A stretch of DNA of 64,000 nucleotides from DASXMT01 sp036521415 (GTDB taxonomy: Bacteria > Actinomycetota > Acidimicrobiia > Acidimicrobiales > RAAP-2). The position numbers were made by a program, and so were the translations under genes. The stretch is taken from NCBI GenBank assembly GCA_036521415.1, contig DATDHU010000081.1, positions 1 through 64,000 of the forward strand. Reading direction: 5' to 3'. The notes beneath the pieces are model-generated. The model had not been told where the DNA came from and ran no database searches. It worked only from the letters and a program-made list of their open reading frames with translations. Positions 48,450 through 56,501 of the stretch are shown piece after piece (positions within the stretch are counted from its first letter, which is position 1; each line of letters starts with the position of its first letter).

Positions 48450-49816
48450 CAGATGCCCCCCGCCGCAGGGGCGGTGGTCGGTGCGGTGGTCGGCGCCACC
48501 GGCACCGTGGTCGTGGTGGTGGTCGTCGTGGTCGTGGTGGGCGGCGGTGTCGTCGTCTGCGTGCTCCTCTGGGCCGCCTTCAGGTTGTTCACGTACTTGC
48601 GCGCGCTGGCCAGCGACGATTCCTGGACGCCGGCGTTGATCGACGTCAGATAGGGCGCCGGCACGTCACCGGTGCGCACGCCGGTGTGCTGTACGACCAC
48701 TGGTTGGTACCACAGGAACCCGCCGATGCGGCCCTGATAGATGACCAGCTCGTTGTTATGGGCCTTCACGTAGTAGGAGTTGTTGTTGTACCAGCGCACC
48801 GCGTAGAAGGCGCCGTAGATCACCGCGGCCAGGATGACCACGACCAACGCGGCCCGGAACGTGAGCAATCGACGGGCCCCTCGTTGCCGTCGCTCCCGCC
48901 GGCGGGCTCGTCGGCGTTCCCGGCCCTTCAGGGTGTCGGACTCGGCGAAGGCACCCGCGGCCGGAGCGATCGCCGGATCGGCCCCGGTTGCCGTCTTGGT
49001 CGCGGCCTCGCCTCCACTGGCCGTGGCGGTGGGATCCTCTCCGAAGGCACCGGGCTCGACCGCGGCCACCGCCGGCGTCGACCCGTCGTCGGCCTCACCG
49101 ATGATGACGTCGACGAGGACGGCGGTGATGTTGTCGCTTCCCCCGTGGTCGCGAGCCGCCTGCACCAGTGCCTCGACCGCTTCTTGGGGGTTGTGGACGG
49201 TGGACAGGACCTGGGTGATCTCGTCATCGCTCAGTTCGTTGGTGAGCCCGTCGCTGCACAGGAGGTACCGATCGCCCTGTTCCGGTCGGATGCGCCACAG
49301 GTCGGCCGTGACCTCGGGGGCGACGCCCAGAGCCCGGGTCAGGATGTGCCGGTGGGGATGGACCAGCGCCTCGGCCGGGGTGATCTCACCGTTGTGGACC
49401 ATTTCCTCGGCCAAGCTGTGATCGGTGGTGATCTGGCTCAGCGCACCGTCGTGGAACCGGTACGAGCGCGAATCGCCCACGTTCACCAGGGCCAGAACGT
49501 CCCGACCGTCTTCGTTGACCAGGGCCGCTGCGGTGAGCGTGGTGCCCATCCCGCGCAGGTCGGCTCGCTCTTGACTGGCCACCCACACCGCGGTGTTCGC
49601 CGAGAGGACCGCCTCGGCCAGCCCGGGGCCCGACGGGTGCTCCCCGAAGGCCTGCTGGAGGGCGTCGATGGCCACCTGGGAGGCCACCTCGCCGCCGGCA
49701 TGGCCGCCCATACCGTCGGCCACTGCAAAGAGGCTGGCGGTAGCGACGGCAAGATCTTGGTTGGAGGACCGGACCAGTCCCGTATCGGAGGCGGTACCCG
49801 ACCGCAGGACGGTCAC
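48449..49816 (-). CDS. pstP: PP2C-family Ser/Thr phosphatase, PstP-like
   Basis: A 455-aa membrane phosphatase that reverses PknB phosphorylation. The PP2C domain (about 1-235) carries the metal-binding motifs SNQD, ADGMGGHAGGEVAS, VGDSRSYRF, CSDGLTNELSDDEI and GGSDNITAVLV. A cytoplasmic linker and a basic cluster (RRRARRRERRQR) lead to one membrane helix (about 315-335) and a 120-aa outside domain ending in a Thr-rich tail similar to that of PknB. GTG 49816 begins after TGA of fhaB with one base between. The sequence is typical for the actinobacterial pstP locus. Confidence 0.92.
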   Translation of the reverse strand: MTVLRSGTASDTGLVRSSNQDLAVATASLFAVADGMGGHAGGEVASQVAIDALQQAFGEHPSGPGLAEAVLSANTAVWVASQERADLRGMGTTLTAAALVNEDGRDVLALVNVGDSRSYRFHDGALSQITTDHSLAEEMVHNGEITPAEALVHPHRHILTRALGVAPEVTADLWRIRPEQGDRYLLCSDGLTNELSDDEITQVLSTVHNPQEAVEALVQAARDHGGSDNITAVLVDVIIGEADDGSTPAVAAVEPGAFGEDPTATASGGEAATKTATGADPAIAPAAGAFAESDTLKGRERRRARRRERRQRGARRLLTFRAALVVVILAAVIYGAFYAVRWYNNNSYYVKAHNNELVIYQGRIGGFLWYQPVVVQHTGVRTGDVPAPYLTSINAGVQESSLASARKYVNNLKAAQRSTQTTTPPPTTTTTTTTTTTVPVAPTTAPTTAPAAGGI

Positions 49817-49817
49817 G

Positions 49818-50321
49818 TCATTTGCCGATCTCGAACACGGTGCCCCCCACCTGGAGGAGGTCCCCCTTGTCCAGTTGGGTGCGCTCGCCAATGCGCCGGG
49901 TGTTGACCCAGGTCCCATTGGTGGAGCCGAGGTCCTCGACCCAGAGATGGCCGTTCTGCCGGAACAGCCGGGCATGGAGGTTGGAGGCATAGGTGTCGTA
50001 GTCGACCGAGACGCCACAACCGGCCGCCCGGCCCACGGTCACTTCGTCGTCGAGCTCGTAGGCCCGTCCCACCCGGTCCTCGGGGCGCACCACGTGGAGG
50101 CGGAGGCGCTTGCCCCTCCGCGATCCGCCGCCTGTGTCGGCGACAGCCTGGTTCTCGTTCCGCCGTTGACGCCTCCGCTGGAGGGGCCGGACCTCGACCC
50201 ACACCGCCCGGACCACCCACATGAAGAACAGCCACAGCAGGATGATGACCCCATACTCGAGGGCGCGCAGAACCGGGGTGTTGTTCACCGGGTTCGGGAC
50301 CGACACCAGAAAGTTGTGCAT
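49818..50321 (-). CDS. fhaB: FHA-domain membrane protein, FhaB/FipA-like
   Basis: A 167-aa protein: a membrane helix near the start (about 20-42, VIILLWLFFMWVVRAVW), a basic linker (QRRRQRRNEN), and a C-terminal FHA domain (VTVGRAAGCGVSVDYDTYASNLHARLFRQNGHLWVEDLGSTNGTWVN) that binds phosphothreonine. In M. tuberculosis the matching protein links PknB-phosphorylated division proteins. Tight spacing to pstP and fhaA shows an operon. Confidence 0.9.
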   Translation of the reverse strand: MHNFLVSVPNPVNNTPVLRALEYGVIILLWLFFMWVVRAVWVEVRPLQRRRQRRNENQAVADTGGGSRRGKRLRLHVVRPEDRVGRAYELDDEVTVGRAAGCGVSVDYDTYASNLHARLFRQNGHLWVEDLGSTNGTWVNTRRIGERTQLDKGDLLQVGGTVFEIGK

Positions 50322-50341
50322 ATGGGTTCAGGCGATGCCCG

Positions 50342-50998
50342 TCACGAGGCCTCGAACCGGACGGACGTCGTCCCAATCCTGATCTCGTCGCCATCCATGA
50401 GCTTGCGCTCCCGGATGGGCGTCCCGTTCACCCGGGTCCCGTTGGTGGAGTTGAGGTCCACCAGCACTACGTCATTGCCCAGCCGCCGGATCTCGGCGTG
50501 GCGGCGGCTGGCATTCGGGTCCGAGAGGACCACCGAGCTCTCGGGCAGGCGCCCGATGGTCACGGTCTCGGCCCCGATCACGATGCGTCCGCCCTCGGCC
50601 AGGACCAACGACGCCGCCGCCAGGCCGGACGGGCCTTCTTTGAACTCGGAGACCACGGTGAACCGGCCCCGGCGGAGGCGCCGGTCCTCGTAGACGGTGA
50701 CCGTGACCGGGCCCACGAACACGTAGTTCTCGTTACGGGCGTGCTCTCGGGCCGCTTCCTCGAGCTCGCGGATAAGAGCTTCGAGGAAGCTCTCGAACCG
50801 CTCGAAGTCGTCCGTGGCCAGGCGCACGCCGAAGGCGTTGGGCGCGATGAGGCCGTGGACCCCCAAACGCCGTTGGAGGTCCATCTCTCGGGTAAGGCGG
50901 CGGCCGATCTCAACGGGATGGAGCTCCCCGCGAAAGGCTTTGGAGAAGGTGCCGTCTACCAGGCGCTCCAGGCGCCCCTCAAACTTCTGCAGTCCCAT
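50342..50998 (-). CDS. fhaA: DUF3662/FHA-domain protein, FhaA-like
   Basis: A 218-aa protein with an N-terminal DUF3662 domain (about 1-115: GLQKFEGRLERLVDGTFSKAFRGELHPVEIGRRLTREMD) and a C-terminal FHA domain (VTIGRLPESSVVLSDPNASRRHAEIRRLGNDVVLVDLNSTNGTRVNG). In Mycobacterium FhaA binds phosphorylated MviN and slows peptidoglycan synthesis; the intervening low-complexity region of that protein is missing here, so it is a short form. ATG 50998 is used; longer starts run into tRNA-Leu. First gene of the operon. Confidence 0.9.
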   Translation of the reverse strand: MGLQKFEGRLERLVDGTFSKAFRGELHPVEIGRRLTREMDLQRRLGVHGLIAPNAFGVRLATDDFERFESFLEALIRELEEAAREHARNENYVFVGPVTVTVYEDRRLRRGRFTVVSEFKEGPSGLAAASLVLAEGGRIVIGAETVTIGRLPESSVVLSDPNASRRHAEIRRLGNDVVLVDLNSTNGTRVNGTPIRERKLMDGDEIRIGTTSVRFEAS

Positions 50999-51072
50999 GC
51001 TGGGCCCCAGCCTACCGGGGGCGCGACCGGTACAGGGGGTAGGTACGGTCAGGTAATCTTCACCGGTCGCTC

Positions 51073-51155
<83 letters not shown>

Positions 51156-51156
<1 letters not shown>

Positions 51157-51180
51157 CCTACCTACCCACCCACCCACCCA
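51156..51180 (+). repeat. ACCT/ACCC tetranucleotide microsatellite
   Basis: Two ACCT and four ACCC units follow tRNA-Leu without interruption. Such a short-period repeat is unusual in this chromosome and may be prone to slippage. It could also serve as a C-rich termination signal for the tRNA. Confidence 0.7.
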
Positions 51181-51256
51181 GCCCGACCCACCATTGAGTT
51201 GTGGGTGGCGTCGTCGATGCAACCCTAAGCAAGACCTGCAGGGTTGTCGTCTTGGA

Positions 51257-51712
51257 CTACTCGGGTTGACTGGGACGACGTGGTGACGGATGTGCGCCGA
51301 TCGATCGTTGGCGGATAGAGGTGGCCGCCGATGGGCGGACCGATTGGAGCCGGAGTTGAGCGGCCAGCAACGCCATCTCAGAACCTTGGGCGGAGAGCCG
51401 GATCCACCAGTACGGTCCGTAACGACCGGCACCGCTGAGAGCGACTGCGCCTTCGATGCAGCTGATCCTTGACAATAGATCGACGGTGGTCGGGCTGAAA
51501 CCTCCCAGGACCAGACGTTGGCTAGGGAGGTCCAGGACGGCCGTTTTGAGTGGACCTGTCCGCAGATCGATTCTTCCCACCGGAACGTGATCGGCGGCCA
51601 ATGTTCTCAGCGAATCGAGCAGGTCTTTCTGGTGACCGGCGACCGCGTTGCGTTCGAGTCGTCGCCACAGGCGTGGCTGCATGATGAGAGCGCGATTCGG
51701 TCGAATTTTCAT
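51257..51712 (-). CDS. Hypothetical protein
   Basis: A 151-aa protein I do not recognise. It begins MKIRPNRALIMQPRLWRRLERNAV, has a middle part with alternating hydrophobic strands (TAVLDLPSQRLVLGGFSPTTVDLLSRI, GAVALSGAGRYGPYWWIRLSAQG) and a basic, low-complexity end. No signal peptide or membrane helix. GC is lower than the neighbours and the gene sits between tRNA-Leu and a TetR gene, so it is probably recent accessory DNA. A decayed frame is the alternative. Confidence 0.45.
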   Translation of the reverse strand: MKIRPNRALIMQPRLWRRLERNAVAGHQKDLLDSLRTLAADHVPVGRIDLRTGPLKTAVLDLPSQRLVLGGFSPTTVDLLSRISCIEGAVALSGAGRYGPYWWIRLSAQGSEMALLAAQLRLQSVRPSAATSIRQRSIGAHPSPRRPSQPE

Positions 51713-51827
51713 GGTTCAGGTCGTGATCTGGTGCCGGCGAGAGGAGCGTCCCACGGAGTTGCCATGAATGTTTTATAGCGAACGATCGATCGGATGTCAA
51801 CTCATCGATATCGGCTAGAGTTGGGAC

Positions 51828-52457
51828 ATGGCAGGCCGCCGATCTGACGCTGATGCCCGGGACACCCGTGCCGCGATTCTGCGTCGTGCCGCCGACGTTG
51901 GCTCCGTCGACGGCCTCGAAGGAGTAACGCTCGGGCGCCTCGCCGCTGACCTTGGTATGAGTAAGGCCGGCGTGATCGGGCAGTTTGGCTCCAAAGAGGC
52001 GCTGCAACTCGAGACGGTCAAGGTCGCTTCTGACATCTTCCTCTCTGCGGTGTGGGAGCCGGCCAAGTCGGCTACCCCTGGCCTGCCGAGATTGCTCGCG
52101 GTGTGCGCCTCTTGGACCGCGTATGCCGACGACCCACCGTTCTCTGGCGGTTGCTTCTTGGCCACTACCTCGGTCGAGTTCGCCAGCCGGAGTGGCCTCG
52201 TACATGACGCTCTGTCCAAAGCCCTCCAATTGTGGCACCGCACGCTGACCAAGGACGTTGTGACCGCCGTCGAAGCGGGCGACATGCCCAAGAACACTGA
52301 TCCCGAGCGGGTGGTCTTCGCGCTCGAGGCGCTCGCCGCGGGAGTTAAGCCCGCGAAGCTCCTTCAGAACAACCTGAACGCGGCCGGGATGGCCCTTCAG
52401 GCAATGCAGGCGGTCCTTTGCGGCCCACTTGAAGGCAACCCAGCCCAATCCGGGTAG
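51828..52457 (+). CDS. TetR-family transcriptional regulator
   Basis: A 209-aa repressor. The helix-turn-helix is in DTRAAILRRAADVGSVDGLEGVTLGRLAADLGMSKAGVIGQFGSKEALQ; the C-terminal ligand domain contains SWTAYADDPPFSGGCFLATTSVEFASR and VVTAVEAGDM, like the TetR_C_33-type regulators. A self-complementary CGATCGATCG lies 36-45 bp upstream in an AT-rich pocket and may be part of its operator. It precedes the DUF35/thiolase operon by about 290 bp on the same strand and may control it. Confidence 0.88.
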   Translation: MAGRRSDADARDTRAAILRRAADVGSVDGLEGVTLGRLAADLGMSKAGVIGQFGSKEALQLETVKVASDIFLSAVWEPAKSATPGLPRLLAVCASWTAYADDPPFSGGCFLATTSVEFASRSGLVHDALSKALQLWHRTLTKDVVTAVEAGDMPKNTDPERVVFALEALAAGVKPAKLLQNNLNAAGMALQAMQAVLCGPLEGNPAQSG

Positions 52458-52744
52458 CTATTGCGGGGCGCCCGGGTGAACTTCCTCAATGACCGTGGCG
52501 AGGAGAACGGTGATGTTGCTCCGACGGCTCCCTGGTGCCACTGTCAATCGCCGCCGCTCTCATGATGCCTATCTGATGGGCCCGATAGGAGAACCCAATC
52601 CGTTCGGGTCCCGTCACCAGGTCAGCCGAGTGCTCCAACTGCCCACCCCGGACCCGCCACGAGGATCAACTACAACCTGTGTCAGTTTTATGGGTAACGT
52701 TCTCAGACGCTGCACTGACCATTGGCGAGCCTTCAGGGGGACCG

Positions 52745-53731
52745 TTGACCCGATTCGTCGAAAGCACCATCACGTTCCCCTACAAGCGGTCCCTCGGACC
52801 CGTGGTCGGCGCGTTCATGACCGCCCTCACTGAGAAGCAGATCCTGGGCATCCGCTGCCGGGACGCTGTGCTGGTGCCACCCATGGAGTGGGACCCGGCG
52901 ACCGGGGCCGAGCTTCCGCACGAGTTCGTGGAGGTGGGGCCGGCGGGCACGGTCGAGTCGTGGACGTGGGTGGTGGCGCCCTCGGAGCAGCACCCACTCG
53001 ACCATCCCTTCGCTTTTGCGCTGGTCCGCTTGGACGGTGCCACCACGCCCCTGCTGCATGCGGTGGACGCCGGCACACCGGAGCGCATGTCCGAGGGCAT
53101 GCGGGTTGCCCCCAGATGGCGCGGCAGCCGGGAGGGGCGTATCGGCGACATCATCTCCTTTGTCCCCGGTGAGACGGCCGAGATCGAGGGCGAGGACACC
53201 GGTGGAGCCGACGAACCGGTGACCCGGATGGACTATCTGGCCTCGATCACCTACCGGAACCCGGTCCCCGAGGCCGCCGACCGGGCCACCGAGGCATCCC
53301 GGGAGCACCGCCTGCTGGGCCTGCGCTGCCCTACGTGTGAACGGGTATACGCAGGCGGACGGGGCTACTGCCCCGTCGACGCCATCGAGCTCGGGCCGGA
53401 GTGCGAGGTGGACCTGCCCCACACGGGCACCATTACCAACTTCGCCATCGTCACCCCGGTGCAGTATCCGGGCCAGACCGAGACCGAGCCGTTCGTCCGG
53501 GCCTTCGTCCTCCTCGATGGGACCGACGTCATCATCCCCTACTCAGCCGTCATCGAGTTGCCCGCCGACCAGGTGCGGGTCGGCCAGCGGGTCGACGCCG
53601 TGTGGGCGTCGCCGGCCGAGGAGGGCGAAGAGGGTGGCGGCATGGGGGGGACCTGGGGCTCCCTGCTCGGCTGGATCCCCAACGGTGAGCCGGATCTCGA
53701 CGATCCCGACCTCGTGAACCGGATCTTCTGA
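52745..53731 (+). CDS. Tandem DUF35 OB-fold/Zn-ribbon protein
   Basis: About 328 aa with two OB-fold DUF35 modules. The first (about 20-150, GIRCRDAVLVPPMEWDP...AGTVESWTWVV...PFAFALVRLDG) has no zinc cysteines; the second (about 205-300) has a CPTC...YCPVDAIELGPEC ribbon and GTITNFAIVTPVQYPGQ. DUF35 proteins pair with thiolase-like enzymes in steroid side-chain aldolases (ChsH2/Ltp2), delivering CoA thioesters. Both partners follow directly (2 bp, then a GTGA overlap). TTG 52745 with AGGGGGA upstream is chosen as start; longer starts are possible, so the N-terminus is uncertain. Confidence 0.8.
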   Translation: MTRFVESTITFPYKRSLGPVVGAFMTALTEKQILGIRCRDAVLVPPMEWDPATGAELPHEFVEVGPAGTVESWTWVVAPSEQHPLDHPFAFALVRLDGATTPLLHAVDAGTPERMSEGMRVAPRWRGSREGRIGDIISFVPGETAEIEGEDTGGADEPVTRMDYLASITYRNPVPEAADRATEASREHRLLGLRCPTCERVYAGGRGYCPVDAIELGPECEVDLPHTGTITNFAIVTPVQYPGQTETEPFVRAFVLLDGTDVIIPYSAVIELPADQVRVGQRVDAVWASPAEEGEEGGGMGGTWGSLLGWIPNGEPDLDDPDLVNRIF

Positions 53732-53733
53732 TC

Positions 53734-54762
53734 ATGAGCCCACTCTCGACCGATATCGCCGTCATCGGCTGGGCCCAGACCCCCATGGTCCGGCACACCG
53801 ACAAGTCAGAGACCCAGCTCCTGATGGAGGTCATCACAGACGCCGTCGCCCCGCTCGGGCTGAGCCGGGCCGACATCGACTTCACGTGCCTGGGCAGCTG
53901 CGACTACATCACCGGCCAGGCCTTCTCCTTCGTCTCCAACCTCGACGCCATCGGTGCCTGGCCCCCCAAGCGGGACTCCCACGTGGAGATGGACGGCGCC
54001 TGGGCCCTCTACGAAGCCTGGCTCCGCTTGCAGGAGGGCGACATCGAGATCGCCGTGGTCACCGGGTCCGGTCGCTCCTCGACCGGCGATCCGGCCCTCA
54101 TCTATCCCATGGAGATGGACCCGTACTTTCTGGCCCCCCTGGGAGCCGATCCGCTGACCTTCGCCGCCCTGCAGGCCCGCGCGGTCATCGCCGCGGGCAT
54201 CGCCGACGAGCGCTCGATGGCCGAGGTGGCGGTGCGGGCCCGCGGCAAGGGTGACGCCGAGTCCCTGTTGGCCGAGGAGTACGTCCGCGAGCCACTCCGA
54301 CGACACGACCTACCCCCGATCACGGACGGGGCCGCCGCCATGGTGCTGGCCACCGGTGATCGGGCCCGCCAGCTGGTGGAGCGACCGGCCTACATCACCG
54401 GCTTCGACCACCGGACGGAGTGCCACAACCCGTCCTTTCGGGCCCTGGACGACTCGCCGTCCACTCGCATCGCCGCCGGGGCCGCTGGGCTGGGCGACGC
54501 CCCCGTCGAGGTGGCTGAGCTACAGGCCGCCTTCACCCACGAAGAGCTGCTCCTGCGGAGGGTGCTCGGCCTGGCGGACGACGTGGCCGTGAACCCTTCC
54601 GGGGGGGCACTGCGAGACAACCCCATCATGGCCACCGGGCTGTGCCGGGTGGGCTACGCCGCCGACCACGTCTTCGGGGGCGGGAGCCGGGCACTGGCCC
54701 ATGCGACCTCCGGTCCGTGTCTGCAACAGAACCTCGTCTGCATCCTGGAAGGACGGTCGTGA
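53734..54762 (+). CDS. Thiolase-like protein without catalytic cysteine
   Basis: A 342-aa thiolase-fold protein. The first-half signature is IAVIGWAQTPMVRHTDKSETQLLMEVITDAV, but the segment that should carry the nucleophilic cysteine reads HVEMDGAWALYEAW, so the Cys is missing; the ending AVNPSGGALRDNPIMATG also lacks the catalytic histidine. Such proteins act as aldolases or structural partners in SCPx/Ltp2-type complexes rather than as thiolases. It stands between a DUF35 protein and a second thiolase-like protein, with which it overlaps by 4 bp, so the three probably make one complex. Confidence 0.85.
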   Translation: MSPLSTDIAVIGWAQTPMVRHTDKSETQLLMEVITDAVAPLGLSRADIDFTCLGSCDYITGQAFSFVSNLDAIGAWPPKRDSHVEMDGAWALYEAWLRLQEGDIEIAVVTGSGRSSTGDPALIYPMEMDPYFLAPLGADPLTFAALQARAVIAAGIADERSMAEVAVRARGKGDAESLLAEEYVREPLRRHDLPPITDGAAAMVLATGDRARQLVERPAYITGFDHRTECHNPSFRALDDSPSTRIAAGAAGLGDAPVEVAELQAAFTHEELLLRRVLGLADDVAVNPSGGALRDNPIMATGLCRVGYAADHVFGGGSRALAHATSGPCLQQNLVCILEGRS

Positions 54763-55925
54763 GCTCTCCCCCCGTGGCCGTGGTCGGCGTCGGCCAGACC
54801 CACCACAAGTCCCGACGGCTCGACGTGTCCTTCGGCGGTCTGGTGCGGGAGGCCGTCTTCCGGGCCCTCGACGACGCCCAGATGACATTGGCGGACATTG
54901 ACGCCGTGGTGCTGGGCAAGGCCCCGGACCTCTTCGAGGGCGTCATGAAGCCGGAGCTCTACCTGTCCGACGCTCTCGGTGCGGTCGGCAAGCCCATGTT
55001 CCGGGTCCACACGGCCGGCTCGGTGGGAGGCACCACCGCCATCGTGGCCGCCTCGCACGTCCAAGCGGGCAAGCACAAGACAGTGCTGGCCGTCGCCTTC
55101 GAGAAGCAGTCCGAGGGCAACGCCCAGTTCGCCCTGGGCAGTGGGAGGGGCGCCTCGCTGGGTGCCGGAGGGGCCTTCGCCCCCTTCATCAGGGCGTACA
55201 TCCAACGAAGCGGGGCCCCCGAGCACATCGGGTGGAAGGTGGCGGTCAAAGACCGTCTCAACGCCTTGAAGAATCCCTACGCCCACCTGAAGATCGAGGA
55301 CATCTCCATCGAAAAGGTCAAGGCCTCGCCCATGATGTGGGAGCCCACCCGGTTCCTCGAGTCGTGCCCATCGTCCGACGGGGCCTGCGCCGTGGTCATC
55401 ACCGACGAGGCAGGAGCCAACGCAGCGGCGGCCGACGGCCGGCCTCCGGCATGGATCCTGGCCTCCTCGTCCCGCTCCGAGCCGCCGAGCTTTCCCGGTC
55501 GCGATCCGGTGCGGCCGGCCGCCGCCCTCCAGTGCGCCGCCGACGTCTACACGGCAGCCGGGATCACCGATCCCCGCCGCCAGATCGACACCGCCGAGCT
55601 GTACGTCCCCTTCTCGTGGCTGGAGCCCATCTGGCTCGAGGCCTTCGGCCTGGCCGAGGAAGGTGAGGGTTGGAAGCTGGTCGACGACGGCACAACCGAG
55701 CTCGGAGGCTCGTTGCCCATCAACGCTTCCGGTGGCGTCCTGTCCAGCAATCCCATCGGGGCCTCGGGCCTGCTTCGCTTCGCCGAGGCGGCCAACCAGG
55801 TACGGGGTACCGCCGGCGAGCACCAGGTGGACGGGGCCAACGTCGCCATCGGCATGGCGTACGGGGCCAACAACCAGTACTTCAGTACCTGGGCAGTCGG
55901 GAGTTCGCTACACCCGTTCGGGTAA
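54759..55925 (+). CDS. SCP2-type thiolase-like protein, probable side-chain aldolase partner
   Basis: A 388-aa thiolase-fold protein of the lipid-transfer group. FRVHTAGSVGGTTAIVAASHVQAG stands where active thiolases have the nucleophile Cys, and here it is replaced (TAGS). LPINASGGVLSSNPIGASG has Asn in place of the catalytic His of GHPxGASG. The family pattern VLAVAFEKQSEGNAQFALGSGR matches lipid-transfer thiolases. With the upstream DUF35 and thiolase-like proteins it resembles the Ltp2-ChsH2 retro-aldolase that shortens steroid side chains, but the true substrate is unknown. GTG 54759 overlaps the previous stop (GTGA). The 3' end overlaps the convergent whiB by 44 bp. Confidence 0.87.
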   Translation: MSSPPVAVVGVGQTHHKSRRLDVSFGGLVREAVFRALDDAQMTLADIDAVVLGKAPDLFEGVMKPELYLSDALGAVGKPMFRVHTAGSVGGTTAIVAASHVQAGKHKTVLAVAFEKQSEGNAQFALGSGRGASLGAGGAFAPFIRAYIQRSGAPEHIGWKVAVKDRLNALKNPYAHLKIEDISIEKVKASPMMWEPTRFLESCPSSDGACAVVITDEAGANAAAADGRPPAWILASSSRSEPPSFPGRDPVRPAAALQCAADVYTAAGITDPRRQIDTAELYVPFSWLEPIWLEAFGLAEEGEGWKLVDDGTTELGGSLPINASGGVLSSNPIGASGLLRFAEAANQVRGTAGEHQVDGANVAIGMAYGANNQYFSTWAVGSSLHPFG

Positions 55926-56244
55926 TCCGGCCGGTCCGGGCCTGCGGGAAGTGGGTCGACGAGTCCCCGGTTTCCTCCTGGCTCAGTTTCGTCGCGTCTC
56001 GGCGCATCCGTCTCCGTTCCGGCTCGGACTTGCCGCCCCACAGCCCTTGGAGCTCAGGGTCGGCCAAGGCGAAGGCCAGACAGGGCTCACGGACGGCACA
56101 ACGCGCACAGATGGAACGGGCCTCCCCCGCCTTTCCACCGTCAAAGAACAAGTGGTGGTCCTGACCTTTGCAAGCTGCCGCGCCCATCCACTCCGGGTGA
56201 AGGTCGACGGAGCGGAACGGATCTGGTCCCGTGGCCGGCTCCAT
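55882..56244 (-). CDS. WhiB-family transcriptional regulator
   Basis: A 120-aa WhiB protein with cluster ligands C25, C46, C49 and C55 (AAACKG, SICARC, EPC) and GLWGG at 67-71. Unlike the shorter whiB at 12.3 kb it has a 45-aa C-terminal extension beyond the basic KSEPERRRMRRD helix, rich in Ser/Thr and Arg. ATG 56244 is chosen; a longer TTG start is possible. The 3' end overlaps the convergent thiolase-like gene by 44 bp. Divergent from the protease-MoxR operon, whose promoter region it shares. Confidence 0.88.
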   Translation of the reverse strand: MEPATGPDPFRSVDLHPEWMGAAACKGQDHHLFFDGGKAGEARSICARCAVREPCLAFALADPELQGLWGGKSEPERRRMRRDATKLSQEETGDSSTHFPQARTGRITRTGVANSRLPRY

Positions 56245-56501
56245 CAACCCAATCGTGGCGCGGGTCACGGTACGAGTCAACGCTCAGATCCGGTCACGAG
56301 CAAGCCACCCAGTGGGCGATTGTGACCTCGTCGATGACGGTTGCGTGGCGATCGCGTTGCGAGGACGGGAATCTTCTTCACGACTTCGCCGTCGGCTGGT
56401 GTCCATCGCTGGTCGAAACCGTGGCCGACGTCCAACGTTGCCGATCACCGAGACCACCCTCCGAAGAGGCCGAAGCCGCGTGAAGCTCCCCGACCACTAC
56501 G

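Noticed and set aside
52568..52589. Hairpin CCTATC/GATAGG downstream of tetR
   Set aside because: Short arms with a 10-base loop and no T-run; too weak to call as a terminator.
52489..52833. Plus-strand open frame between tetR and the DUF35 gene
   Set aside because: Arg/His-rich translation without motifs that overlaps the DUF35 protein in another frame.
54654..55823. Minus-strand open frame opposite the second thiolase-like gene
   Set aside because: Same antisense pattern; no start site or motif.
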